64,000 nucleotides of DNA, from positions 868,001 to 932,000 of the forward strand of contig NC_018214.1 in assembly GCF_000219625.1 (NCBI RefSeq), written 5' to 3'. This DNA is from Zymoseptoria tritici IPO323 (lineage: Eukaryota; Ascomycota; Dothideomycetes; Mycosphaerellales; Mycosphaerellaceae). Both the position numbers and the translations under genes were made by a program. The notes beneath the pieces are model-generated. The model did not search any database and had not been told where the DNA came from. It saw nothing but the letters and a program-made list of their open reading frames with translations. Of the stretch, positions 11,001 through 21,080 are shown one piece after another; position 1 is the first letter of the stretch; the number at the start of each line of letters is the position of its first letter.

Positions 11001-12475
11001 CTCTCATTGCGCTGGCTGTGACTCCATACATATGGGGCGTCACGCAGGCCTTTGCACACGTGAGTGACAAATGGGAGCACTTGAGCAACAATGCTGCAGA
11101 GGTCGCTGGAGCCATCTTCAACGAGACGTTCACCAACATCAAGACCGTGCGGGCGTTGACCCTGGAGACACATTTTCTGGCGAAATACTCAAGAGCCACC
11201 AACAACGCATTGAGGGTTGGTGTGAAGCGATCGCTCTACACTGGTCTCTTCTATGGACTTTCTGACTCCGCTGGTGAGTTCAGCGTTGCGCTGATCTTCT
11301 TCGTCGGAGTGAAGTTTGTTCGTTCAGGCACATCTGTGACTGATGTGATCATGGTCTTCACGCTGCTCATCTTCACGATTGGCAACGTCAGCGCCGTCCT
11401 TGCATACATTCCACAACTGGGCTCCTCCAAGGATACGGCCATGCGTCTTATGCGTCTCGCAAACCTCCCAAAAGACTCCCATGAGCACCAGGGAGACACA
11501 CGGATTGTGACAGTCGGCGACATCGTTTTCGACGACCTGATCTTTGCCTATCCGACACGACCGGAGCAGATCGTACTCAAGAACATCAGTTTTCGCCTCC
11601 ATCCAAGTACAACGACGGCCATCGTTGGAGGTTCAGGTTCCGGTAAGTCGACGATTGCAAACCTTCTCGTGGATCTCTACAACACATCCTCAGTCCCAGG
11701 CTGGAAAACAGGCGATCTCACCTTCGGCGGCCGCGACATGCGAAATATCTACACCCCATCTCTCCGCTCCCTGATTGTCACCGTCTCGCAAACACCTACC
11801 TTGTTCGCCGCCAGCGCGGCCGAGAACATCGCATATGGTCTTGCAGCCGATTCTCGCGACAACACACCGGAGAGCATCGCGGACGCCGCCCGTCGGGCTG
11901 GTATTCACGACTTCATCGTATCGCTACCTCAAGGCTACGATACACCCATCGGTGAAGGCGGTCTCGGGCTATCTGGAGGTCAAGCGCAGCGAGTCTCTAT
12001 CGCTCGTGCACTCGTTCGTAAGCCATCGGTGCTCATTCTGGACGAAGCCACCTCCGCGTTGGATGTTGAATCTGCGAATCTCGTACGACAGACAATTCGG
12101 AACCTCGTCCAAGACCACGGCCGCGACATGACGGTCGTGATCATCACGCATCACCGCGACATGATGGAGATGGCGGAGAGAATCGTAGTGATGAATCAGG
12201 GCCGCATCGTGCAAGAAGGCACGTTCGATGAGTTGGCCGCAGTGGAAGGACCATTGACGCAGCTGTTGAGCGGCGGAGAGTGGGCTGGTGGTATTCCAGC
12301 GAGGACGATCAAGACCAAGAAGGCCAAGAGGAGGAGTACACCCATGCTGAACAATGTGCGTTGGAGCAGGCAGCCGTCATCGGCGAGCCGATTCTCATTG
12401 GCCAGACAGTCATCGTCGGGCAGGTTGGCGAGACATACCTTGACTTTGAGACGACTTGATCGCAATGAGGAGTAA
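8018..12475 (+). CDS. full-size ABC-B transporter, Ste6-type (a-factor-like pheromone exporter)
   Basis: A single intronless frame of 1485 residues with TMD-NBD-TMD-NBD order. TMD1 spans roughly residues 60-350. NBD1 has Walker A GRSGSGKS (about 425-432), signature MSGGQRQR, Walker B ILILDES and H-loop ITHD. A long acidic Asp/Glu/Ser-rich linker follows (about 645-825). TMD2 is about 830-1130. NBD2 has Walker A GGSGSGKS (about 1204), signature LSGGQAQR, Walker B VLILDEAT and H-loop ITHH. Both ATP sites keep their catalytic glutamates. The phrasing around NBD1 (SNITLVEQTSLLF..NIAFG) and the long linker resemble Ste6/AtrD-type fungal exporters of farnesylated a-pheromone rather than the shorter Pmd1-like drug pumps; this sub-family call is inference. 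The protein should be a plasma-membrane or endosomal pump. The gene ends 245 bases from the convergent rhodopsin-domain gene. The ATG at 8018 is the first in-frame start. Confidence 0.85.
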   Translation: MTDTKQTDRQRHKRQGSDDSAAKSSEESFAASSPASGDKRKKAQWRSLFVFTTRSHIPVLSVGVITSIAAGATGPAQTKVIGWLYQGFTDYAQGTIDGDEFMRKELKYVLYLTLIGIVSCILHSVDFAAWLAFGELQAKSARDRLFHGLLDKEIEWYDMRKNGIGAMLPRLQAQIRELQLAVAQPMSSLFTLSATAILSLIQAFVVSWDLTLVTLATVPLILGLVIWCSHGMEKNISKQEECLTEAQKYTTSAFASIETVKCFNGQEIEAEKYSARVQQAAQWYAWVAHASALQMSLVVLLSVSMFVQGFYYGGVLVRKGTLNSGDVITTFFSAVGAFQAIQGIIPQMIVFEKGRAAGSTLRTIMAQVLKDPSTKSSNGQLCPETCIGDIDVKDLTFAYPTRPDLPALRNVTMFLKGGDFTFLIGRSGSGKSTIGQLLMRFYTAPHGQISIDGRSLDSLDTNWVRSNITLVEQTSLLFNDSVYRNIAFGAIDYTNKTRAEVMEAAEFALLQLMITDLPQGLDTPVGFKGGSMSGGQRQRMALARARLRDTPILILDESTSALDHISRTLMMEAIRLWRKGKTTIVITHDIGQILPDDYMYLLEDGAVVQEGHRKHLEKLKSGPFQGFLSESQKALVSPFEDDAEDEDDSDSEDDGTRGTSLYSFAMFADDTRIDPFEAELYAGESTKATNQVPSVFKDGSPLLGMRSYANNGGPTSAFASPWLRSSTLEPLGPSKKPRPASRIGPVRPLSGTAESPTSPRRHTQVFEKLVADTGEFAANARRGSFGVARVRRPVEAQEQVKPAIDDEDNGWTPEDDDEDEGEFFSKKEKKTLTIIFKTLWPSLGLKARVYLVLGFWGATVHAIGTPIFAFFISKLLETYNAPGGDTKGALLWSMMVVVIAFIDATHTYMFRFLLEVVSQAWVDSLRDDAYARILDQKREFFEMEQNGVSRLTEGLDRNAEEMRNLVGRFAALVWVAFTMISVTIIWSLVVSWKITLIALAVTPYIWGVTQAFAHVSDKWEHLSNNAAEVAGAIFNETFTNIKTVRALTLETHFLAKYSRATNNALRVGVKRSLYTGLFYGLSDSAGEFSVALIFFVGVKFVRSGTSVTDVIMVFTLLIFTIGNVSAVLAYIPQLGSSKDTAMRLMRLANLPKDSHEHQGDTRIVTVGDIVFDDLIFAYPTRPEQIVLKNISFRLHPSTTTAIVGGSGSGKSTIANLLVDLYNTSSVPGWKTGDLTFGGRDMRNIYTPSLRSLIVTVSQTPTLFAASAAENIAYGLAADSRDNTPESIADAARRAGIHDFIVSLPQGYDTPIGEGGLGLSGGQAQRVSIARALVRKPSVLILDEATSALDVESANLVRQTIRNLVQDHGRDMTVVIITHHRDMMEMAERIVVMNQGRIVQEGTFDELAAVEGPLTQLLSGGEWAGGIPARTIKTKKAKRRSTPMLNNVRWSRQPSSASRFSLARQSSSGRLARHTLTLRRLDRNEE

Positions 12476-12720
12476 TGTTAAAGCGAGCGAGAAACAGCGC
12501 AGGATTCATTGTCATTGTTCATACATCTTTGTATCATACGATTCTTCATTCCCCACCATAGTCCGAACGAAGCACACACTCATCGCCGCACCGCCCATCC
12601 CGGAGCCCTCGTGTAAACATGGGTATCATCCTATCAAACTCCAGTCCTCGACCATTCCATTGCCCCAAGCGTAACTCCTTGCCCGTATCGATTGTCTCAC
12701 ATCGATCAACTTCGTAGATT

Positions 12721-14382
12721 TCAACCACTTCGGTCTCCCCAATCATCACCGCGCGCCAATGGCGATCCCACCTTCATCCTGCTTTGCTCAGGGTTCACAT
12801 ACGATATCTCTTGATCCACCGACTGTCGCTTGATAATCTCCAGCGGCGGCAATCTCGTTCCAGCAGTAGCAGCACTCGGCTTCCTTGCTCCCCACATCCC
12901 ACCGAAAACCCCTTCGTTCTTCGTCCTCAAGTCATTCTCGGAACCCGCCAAGTGTACAGCTTGCATAGGATCTTTCTCGCAATCTCGGTCGACTCGGAGC
13001 ATGCCGTAGCCGCTATCGCCATCCCACACGCTGTCGTTTTGCTGGCGGAAGCGAAATGGGCTGCTTTTGTTGGAACGAGCCGAGAGGACGCTGGAGGAGT
13101 TCGGGTCGTGGCGGGAGGAGTCGGGGGAGCGGAGGGAGCCAAACGTCATGGAGATTATGCTGGTCATTCGAGCGATAGGTTGGTGGATCAGGGCTAGGAA
13201 GTTCAAGTCAATTGAATGCCGATGCGACTGGACCATGCAACCGGGACTTACGCTTGAGAGCAGGTGCGCAAGCACATATCTGTAGAGTCTTGCGGTCAGT
13301 GGTAGTCTGGAAGCGTCGATGCTGATCAATACTCACCACAGCAACGTCGATCTCAATAGCTGCAGCAATCCACAAAGGATACGAGTACCAAGTCGTGTCC
13401 CAGCTGTCGATCAATGACTTCCAGATGAAGTATGTTCGGACGATTCCTGCAATCGTAACCACAAAACCCAAGCCAAGCAGGAAGCAGACTTCGATGCGTT
13501 GTTTCAGCGGCATCTTGAGACGCATGACCAGTGGGATGGGTAGCAGCGTGGTGGTGAGATCAGCCAGGCAGTTGAATATACCGATGGTCAGCGTTGTAGT
13601 GCCTTCATCCATGCACTTGGAGCCCGCGATTGGAGGAAAGACCCAGTAAGCCTGAACTGGACTGTGGATCATCAGTATTGCTGTACTTCGCTCGACGAGC
13701 GATGGAGCTCTTACCTGCAGAGCCATATCCCGATGCAGGTGAAAGCAATTCCAAGTCCGATCACGAAGAACATGCCTCCATGGAGCACCCATATGAACCA
13801 ATCGATGCCGCTGTCCCTGACTAGCCGGTAGTAGAAGCAGATCAATGATATGCGAGTGAAAGTGGCCGCTTGGACGAACAGTAACTTTGCCGAAAATGCG
13901 ACGCTGTTGGAAGATATGTGTTAGTTCGAAGAGGATCGAGCAGACGAGTCAAAACGACGCACATGTTGGCATTCTGTATGTCTCCAGGTTGTATGTCCCA
14001 GATGTGTCGATTCCAGCCATACCGTCGATTGGCGAGTATCACTGAGGTGTTCATGCCGAGAGTCTGCACGTTGTATCAGGTATGGGACAAGATTTGGAAC
14101 CGTCTGGTGTACTCACAAATAGCTGTCGGACGCATTAGCACTTGAGCGAATGCAGCAGGAAGTGTTGGTTATAAAGCTCACCAATGCCAACGCAATCATT
14201 GTGTCGTCCAACCCATACCACTTCTTCACCACTATGCGAGAGTAGAACCTCGCTATTACGGCCGCCACGACCAGTATCGAAAAGATTATGAGCAGCACCA
14301 GCAAGGCTTCTCCTCTTGTCTTCGGATTCTCATAGTTCGGGCTGGGCCATGCTAGCAGCACGTCCAATGGTGGGATTTGCAT
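12721..14382 (-). CDS. fungal rhodopsin-domain integral membrane protein (intact paralogue)
   Basis: Minus-strand exons 14182-14382, 13963-14063, 13715-13903, 13337-13661, 13252-13279 and 12721-13193 join in phase to about 438 residues. A possible extra 6-base exon lies inside the first intron. The product has seven predicted membrane helices and the family landmarks: PNYENP, KKWYGLDD after TM1, RRYGWNRHIWDI, FYYRLVRDSGIDWF, AYWVFPP, a Cys-containing extracellular loop, WDTTW, and CACAPALK before the cytosolic tail. The tail is long and Ser-rich with RSPDSSRHD-like low-complexity segments. Members of this family (often annotated 'integral membrane protein' or SAT4-like) have no established function. 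The paralogue at 707-2572, 10 kb away in the opposite orientation, carries a stop codon; this copy has none. The gene converges on the Ste6-like exporter. Confidence 0.85.
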
Positions 14383-16058
14383 CGCTGCAGCTTCTTGTCA
14401 CCACGACTATCGTTGATCGATACCAGGATCTTGTCGTGGACCAGGCATGGCCAGAACCTGCTGTGAGGAGAGGCGTGTGTGAGTAGAGCGATAATGAAGG
14501 AAGCTGACGTTACGGCGAGGTCAGTCGACTGTGCCTGGCATGTGGGTAGTGGCGGTAGTTTAAACACGCAGACCCTGGGAGTCTAATTGAAGATCGGGCC
14601 CCAAGAGACCATGTTCAACTCAACGAGCAGAGTTCGGGGTGAGGATGTCCGGGATGATGCCCGGTTGTGCATGAGTCGGGGACAGCGGAAAGATTACATG
14701 AGCTTCCAAAGCGGGTGTACTTCCACCTCTGTGCACCTCGACCGGGCGATCGACGAGAGGAAATCGTGAAATGGCTGGTCGAAACACTGCAGTATTGAGG
14801 GTGTCGTACGTTGTTACACCGCCGTCGGGAAGCCTCGCTGTCACGCAAGGCGTCGCGTCTCCGGCCGAGTTGAGTGCGGACATGAACGTGGGAGGCCGAA
14901 AGTACAACGCGGGCGATGTGATGGCTCCCTTCGCGAGCACAACGCTGCGGTTGCCTTCATACTCATCACTGTGCGATTGCCGACTTGCTCGAGGCTCGAT
15001 GGTGGAGGTATTCGTATGCAAGCAGATCACTGGGGTATCGCTGATTCCCGATTGCCCGGCAGCTTGGAGGCATCCATCGCCCATGGCTGACCCACCTCCT
15101 TTGCTCGCTTAGCCAGATTCATCCGGAGGATGTCGTTGAGTGGTCCATGGCGGTGGTCCGATGCAGGGGATCTGCTCCACTCTGCACAAGGCTCCCAAGG
15201 ATCAGACGCATCCGTACTTCCGCAGAGGCACCAAGCGCGATAGTCGATTGCCAGGCGTAGGATCAGACAAGGCAAGTTGATGCGAGAAGCTGTCTTCCGC
15301 AACGGACTGCCAACTACATCTCCGATGTTGCAATCGGGCGGGCGAAGAACGCGTGTTAGACATGCCGTCAAAAGCAACCAAATGCAGATGCTGCAACCCG
15401 TCCATTCATAGATGGCAGACACGTGGATTCCATGCCCGGCCACACAACCTCGAGACGGACATCCGTAAACGGTCCACCACAGGGATACCGGACCGCTATC
15501 CTGGAATCTCCTGGTACCAGCAGGGATCGGTTTCAGAACCCGCAACTTTCCCCGTGGATCAAAGATCAGTGCGACCAGGAGTGAGAAGATGACAGCGGTT
15601 GCGGTACCTCATGGAAAAGCGTCAATTGCACAAATGTATGTGTTGTAGTACGGAAGGATGATGTGCAGATAGATGGACGAGGAACTCGGAGGAAGTCGTC
15701 CATGAAGACCAATTTAGCGCGCCCCGCAGGATCGAAATAGCGGTGATGTAGCAACGCATGAACGACAGTCGGATCCGACTCATGCAACAGTTTGAGTGCG
15801 GTCGGCAAGGCACGATGCCCTGTCTACTTGGCACAGGTGGGTGTTCAATGTTACAACTAATTGATGGTACGAGATACAGTCCATTCGTCGGCTTAATCCT
15901 ACAAACAAATGACCGCTTGCAGCTCACTACTCGTGCTCGAGCGCACTCCAGCTGCGTTCATGCTTAAAGCATGAGCCATCTCTACCGAGATCGTATGTGA
16001 AGCCGCAGCTCACGGTCCCATCATTACGTACATACGCCAAGTTGAGCGGAACAAGTGC
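14383..16058. other. 1.7 kb intergenic, no supported gene
   Basis: Lies between two minus-strand genes (the rhodopsin-domain gene upstream, RPN2 3' end on the right). Long-ish open frames exist, for example 155 codons at 14620-15084 and 173 codons at 15027-15545 on the minus strand. Their composition and lack of any motif suggest chance frames in GC-rich DNA. I could not build a spliced gene. Confidence 0.45.
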
Positions 16059-19000
16059 CTACTCTTCGTCGAATTCGGCCTCGTCCTCGTCCACCTCAAA
16101 CTCGTCAGGCACAGGTGCCTCCTCGCCATCGTCATCTTCATCGACTGCGTTCAGAACACCGGCCGCTGCTGTTGCTCCTGAACCTCGGGTCAGATCTGCC
16201 ATGGAGATATCGTTGGAAGCTTGGCCGGCTCCGCCTGCACCTGGAGCGGGCGCGGCAGCGGCAGTTTTCTTGCGCGCCTTGAGCTCAAGGAGAGTCTTTG
16301 CTTCTTCTGGTTTCGTGTCTTCGAGTAGGATCACGCCTCCGGTGGGCTGAGAATAAAAGTTAGCATTGTCAACGCCAGGGCAAAGAGCCAGGTTTATGCT
16401 TACCTTCTTCACGGGTTGGTACCGGCCGTCAGCGGAGAAGCTGATGTACTTGGTCTGTCCTGGAAGCACTCGACTCATGTTCTCAAGCTCGTAGCCAACC
16501 TTCTCCTTCTCGACCTTCTTCTTGCTGCTCTCCTTGTCTGTGGTCTTGTCGTCATCGAGCTTGCTGGTATCGATGACATTGTCATCGGTATCCATCTTGT
16601 CGCCATCGGCGTCAGGCTTTGGGGTGGCTGGAGTAGGATCAACATCCATCCCGTCCGTTTTGTTCTGCCTGTCCTTCGCCAGCTTTCTGCGCTTGGCCTG
16701 AGCAGTGGTGGACAGTACTGCAGTCTTGACCTTCTCGGGTGCCTCCTCTGTCTTGACTTCGACCTCAGGTGGGTAGTCAAACATACTAGGTCGCGTATTG
16801 CTGTGGAAGGTGAAGCTGGGGATATCGAGGTTGGAGTCCACGCCGATGATTGCTGTAGGTGTGAAGGATAGTGCGAGGAAGTGAGTGAGAGGGAACCAGT
16901 ACCAGTACTGCATGAAGACGGCCATGCCGACGATTCCAGCCATGTTGAGGTTGCCGGTCTGCGTTTGAAGGCCAATGGTGCAATTGCGTCCGCCCGCGTC
17001 GATGATGCCGAGTGCAAGGGCACATCCAAACTTGGCCATGGCATCCTCGTGTCTGTCTCCGACAGCCTTCTGCAGCTGCTTGCGCAACGAGCTGACCTTC
17101 GGGTTCATGGCGTCATTCTGCTGAACCATGATCATGGCCAACGAGATGAAAGCACCCTGTCGCACAAAGTCGACGGAGTCCTTCATCATGGGCTCGAGAA
17201 GGTCTATAGCCTCATCAAGACCCGTACCAGCGCATGCGATACCCAGCGCCATCGTGGCTCCGTATCGTACGTGAGGGTTGTAGCTCTCTGCAAGGAGCTC
17301 GACCATTCTCGGTACGCTGCCCGGCTTGCGGAAGAGCACGAAACCCAGACTCATGACAGCGCATCTTCGAACATCATCGCTGACATCAGACACGGCCAAG
17401 TGTAGCAGTCGGCGCACAGCCTTGTTGCTGCCGCTGCCGCAGTACGCGAGAGCAACGGTCATGACACCGCCGTACCTTAACGCAGGATCCGCATCCTCCA
17501 GAAGGCCTGAGATGAGTTCGTCCGCGCCTTCTTGCCTGCCGTACATGATGAGTGCCATTCCCATTGCGAGTCCACGTACAATTTTCTCGTGTTGAGTGTC
17601 GTGCGCGTATTGAATCATGTCGTCGAGTGCCTTGGCGTTGCCGGTGCCCAACATGACAAGACCCATGGCAAGCCCGACAGCTTCTCCGTTAATGGCCGAG
17701 TCTTGATAAAGCACGTTCTTGAGCTCGTCGTATATCTCCTCAGAGCCAGTAGCCATCCCAGCAACACCAAGACCAAGTGCACCCCCGTGTTGTACGACCT
17801 CCTCTTGTGTGTTCTTGAACTGCCGGCGGAGGTAGTCCAAGACATGGGTGCCGTGGTTTGTGTAGATCAGACCGAGTGCGTAGAGAGAGCCACCCTGGCT
17901 GTAGGTGCTTCCAGCATTCGCTGAGGCGTTTTCCTTTGGCAGATAAGGCTCCAAGAGCTTTTGTCCGTTGTTGAGATTGCCGCGGTGAATGACACCAAGC
18001 GCCGCCGTTGCGGTGAATTTGCTCCAGTTGACAGCCTTGCCGAGCCACTCCAAATTGTCACGGAAGAAGCTGTCAATCGTGGTTCCAGCATTCATGAAAG
18101 CATTGGCGAAGGTGACAGAGGTGTGAAAGATGCTGTTCCTGGCCTCAAGCGAATCCCGGACCTTGTTGAGAATGGCGCGATCAGTGTGAGCAGCGCGGAA
18201 CAAGAACTCGAGATTCAGTTCGATGCTTGTCGTGCCACGCAAGATGTTCCGAATCGATGCAAACGCTTTTGATTCTCCTGCATTCTCCGGTTTCGGCTTC
18301 GTTCTTGATGCGACTATCGTCGAGGTCTTAGGTGCGCCGGCGGAATCGTTCAGTTCGGATAGCAGTTGATCTGACTCTGTGGCCTCCTCCGTCTGATTTG
18401 GATGTGGCGTGGATGGTCGTACAGCACTGCCATTCAACTTGCTGTCCTCACCCGCCTCTGCTTCATCCTCCGGGAGCTCCTCCATGACCTTTTGCAAGAA
18501 CTCTTGCGTGCCGTTCTCGTATAGATCGAATGAGAGCTGGTAGGCAATGGCCAGTGACTTGCCATCGCCTTTTTGCACGAGCTGACGGAGCATGTTCGAT
18601 GCCATTGTTTGCTGGTTCAGGTAGACCACACAGCGGGCAATTGCGAAGTAGTCCGGGCTTGGAATCTCGTTGAGAAGGTCCAGAATCAGCTTGAGTATCT
18701 CATTCCGCAATGCTCGCTCTTGTACGACATTCATACAAATGTCAAGCACATATTCCATGACATCTTCCGAGGTTCCTGCTGTGCTGACAGTTTTCTTGGC
18801 CTTGCTCTTCTGATCCGAGGCTGATCGTAGAATTGCCTCCCTCAAGACCTCCATGTTCCGCGCCTCCACCGCTATTCCCACGACCTGCTTGTATGCACCC
18901 ACTTGGTAGCAACTCTCAAACAGTCTGCGGATGATGCTCTGAAGGTTCTTCTTGACGGGAGTTGACAGGGTCAACGGATGCGGGTGCGCACCGGCAACCC

Positions 19001-19631
19001 CAGCATTACCTCCACCTGGTGCGGAAGAATCGAAGCCAATTTCCTCTTCGCGAGATAGGAGGGATTTGGAAGGAATTGCGGATTGCGAGAAGGGTGCGGT
19101 TGAGGCAGTCGTGGTCGCGGCGCTATCGTATTCTGCAGAACCATGGCGACCGGTCTGAGATGCGGGCGTCGGCGGGTTGTGTAGGGCGCAGAGGGCGATG
19201 TAGGTGTCGATGCATTTGGCCACGATAGTCTCCTCGTATTCGCCGGCGTGATCGAGGTTGAAGAGCTTTCCAGCGCCGAGAGCAAAGACCATGGATTCGT
19301 CGTACTCCTGCAGCTGGTAGTAGACTTTCGAAAGTACGAGCGCTGCTAGCTCGCGGTGCGTGAAGGCGTCATCTTCGTACAAGGCCTCTCTGTTGTTGTG
19401 GCGTTGGGTTAGCGAGACTGCGCTGCTGCTCACATGGCTTGTCCCACGCGATGAGAGCTTCTACTCGAGAGAGCATGGAGGGAGGACTTACATTTGACCG
19501 ATGGATCCTGATACCTCCGTCCATACACTGTCGATATCCGAGTTGAGTCGCTCAAGCGCAAAGGCCTGGAGTGCAGCATCGGGCTCACTCAGGAATCCCA
19601 CCAGCCCGGCGGCAGACGTCAAACCCACCAT
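16059..19631 (-). CDS. RPN2: 26S proteasome regulatory subunit Rpn2 (PSMD1)
   Basis: Three minus-strand exons, 19492-19631, 16404-19389 and 16059-16346, give 1137 residues, close to the usual fungal Rpn2 length. The first exon supplies the conserved start (AAGLVGFLSEPDAALQAFALERLN) and joins in phase to EALYEDDAFTHRELAALVLSKVYY, a hallmark of the Rpn2 N-terminus. The middle of the protein holds the proteasome/cyclosome (PC) repeats as alternating helices rich in Gly-Ala-Leu (ALGLIYTNHGT, GLAMGMALIMYG, RYGGVMTVALAYCGSG, RYGATMALGIACAGTG), which form the toroid. The C-terminal region contains a lysine/glutamate-rich stretch, PTGGVILLEDTKPEE and a very acidic tail. The 57-base last intron is divisible by three and has a GCTAAC branch site. 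Rpn2 is the base scaffold that holds Rpn10/Rpn13-type ubiquitin receptors and contacts the ATPase ring. An essential gene is expected. Confidence 0.96.
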
Positions 19632-21080
19632 CTTTGATTGTGTGTCTCGTCCTGATGTATCGAGAATGGATGCGATGCGCGGTGATGTTGCGTCAATGAT
19701 GGATCGTGAAGTGATAGCTGATGAAGCAGTTCGTGACAGCTAAGAGGTCCAAACGGCGCCGCGCCGTCTTCGGGATCGGCAAGCGGGGATCGTGTGTATT
19801 GCCGGCCAGGAATGACAGTACGAAGACACGGTAGTCGAATTGTGAAGGCGATGATGCGGATGGCAAGTGCGAGATGATGGAAGCAGAAGAGGTTGTTGCG
19901 GTGGTGGTCGGGCGACCTCCGAGCTTCACTCGCGTTCGCAGGCAACGCAGGCACGCATCACCGTCGACGCTAGAACTACCTTATTTTGGCGGCGCATGTC
20001 ATGCGAACGATCACTTGTGAAATAACACCCTCGCACGAAGCGACTTGCGTGATTTACTTATTTACATTCTTCGGATCTAAAGGGCTTCAATCGTCCTCAG
20101 ATCTCCGCTTCCTCCTCTCACTCTTCGCTGTAGTTTGTTCACAAGGCCTGCCGACCGAGACTGCCACTGCCACAGCATCGAACTGAGCGAGACATCACGC
20201 CTGAAATTCGCGAATGAACTGCATTTCGACAACGACGTACGAAAGCTGCTTCATATCGGAGAATGACTTGTGGGTCTGACAAGACGATTGGCTACAGTCG
20301 TCTTTATTACCGCTTCTCAGTCTACGCACGCACAGGTAGGACTATCCATGGACTTGCTAGACTATCAACCGTACCGCATTTTCGTTGTCCTGCTCATTCG
20401 CCTGTGCCGAATCTCACGCTCTGCTAAGCTATCGGAGAGACCTACAGATAGTCTACCTGGACACTTATGCGCTGCGTTGAAGGTTCGATGCTGGAGAGCT
20501 TTGGAGGAGGTACCTTAAGCTAGTTCTAACGCAAGACACAAGCTTGCCCAAAGTGCTTGGGCTTTAACGCACTAGTCATTCATCTGCGCGGCACAGCACG
20601 GGAAACATAAGGTAAGACCATAAGATTTCCTGTATATTGCGCCTCCCATCAGTACTCGCTACACACTCGTCGAGCCGCACGCGCATCCTGTCTTGACTGT
20701 TCGCACGCTGCGCATTCAAACACCGAGAAACCTGTTGTCGCCGGTCGCCAAGGCCTGCCTGCGTTTGGGAGTTGGACTACACCAACGTTACCGCATCACA
20801 TCTCCTCATCCTGCGCAAACCGCAAGTCCTTGTCGCGCCTGTGGCTCTCCTCCCCCGTCGACCGACCGCTTCTCCGCGTCCTCCGACCACGCCGGTCCCC
20901 CGAAAGACCGAGATCGATCGCGCTTTCCGCTCCCGAATCGAAACCATTCCCGAGTATACATGGCCGAGCAGCGCGCGCAACATCGCCGTGCGCGTTAAAG
21001 CGCTTGGAAGAGGCGCTTCTGGGTTCAAAGAGACGGGACAATTCGATTTTGTGTGTCCGAGGGACAAATAGGTCGACGAG
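19632..21080. other. divergent promoter region between RPN2 and the RNA triphosphatase gene
   Basis: 1.45 kb shared by two genes transcribed away from each other. No supported gene lies inside. A plus-strand open frame at 20772-21071 ends just before the triphosphatase ATG and probably lies in its long leader. I did not find a convincing PACE-like proteasome element or a TATA box. Confidence 0.5.

Noticed and set aside
15027..15545. 172-residue minus-strand frame in the RPN2 upstream interval
   Set aside because: No motif, many Cys/Trp/Arg, no splice-supported extension.
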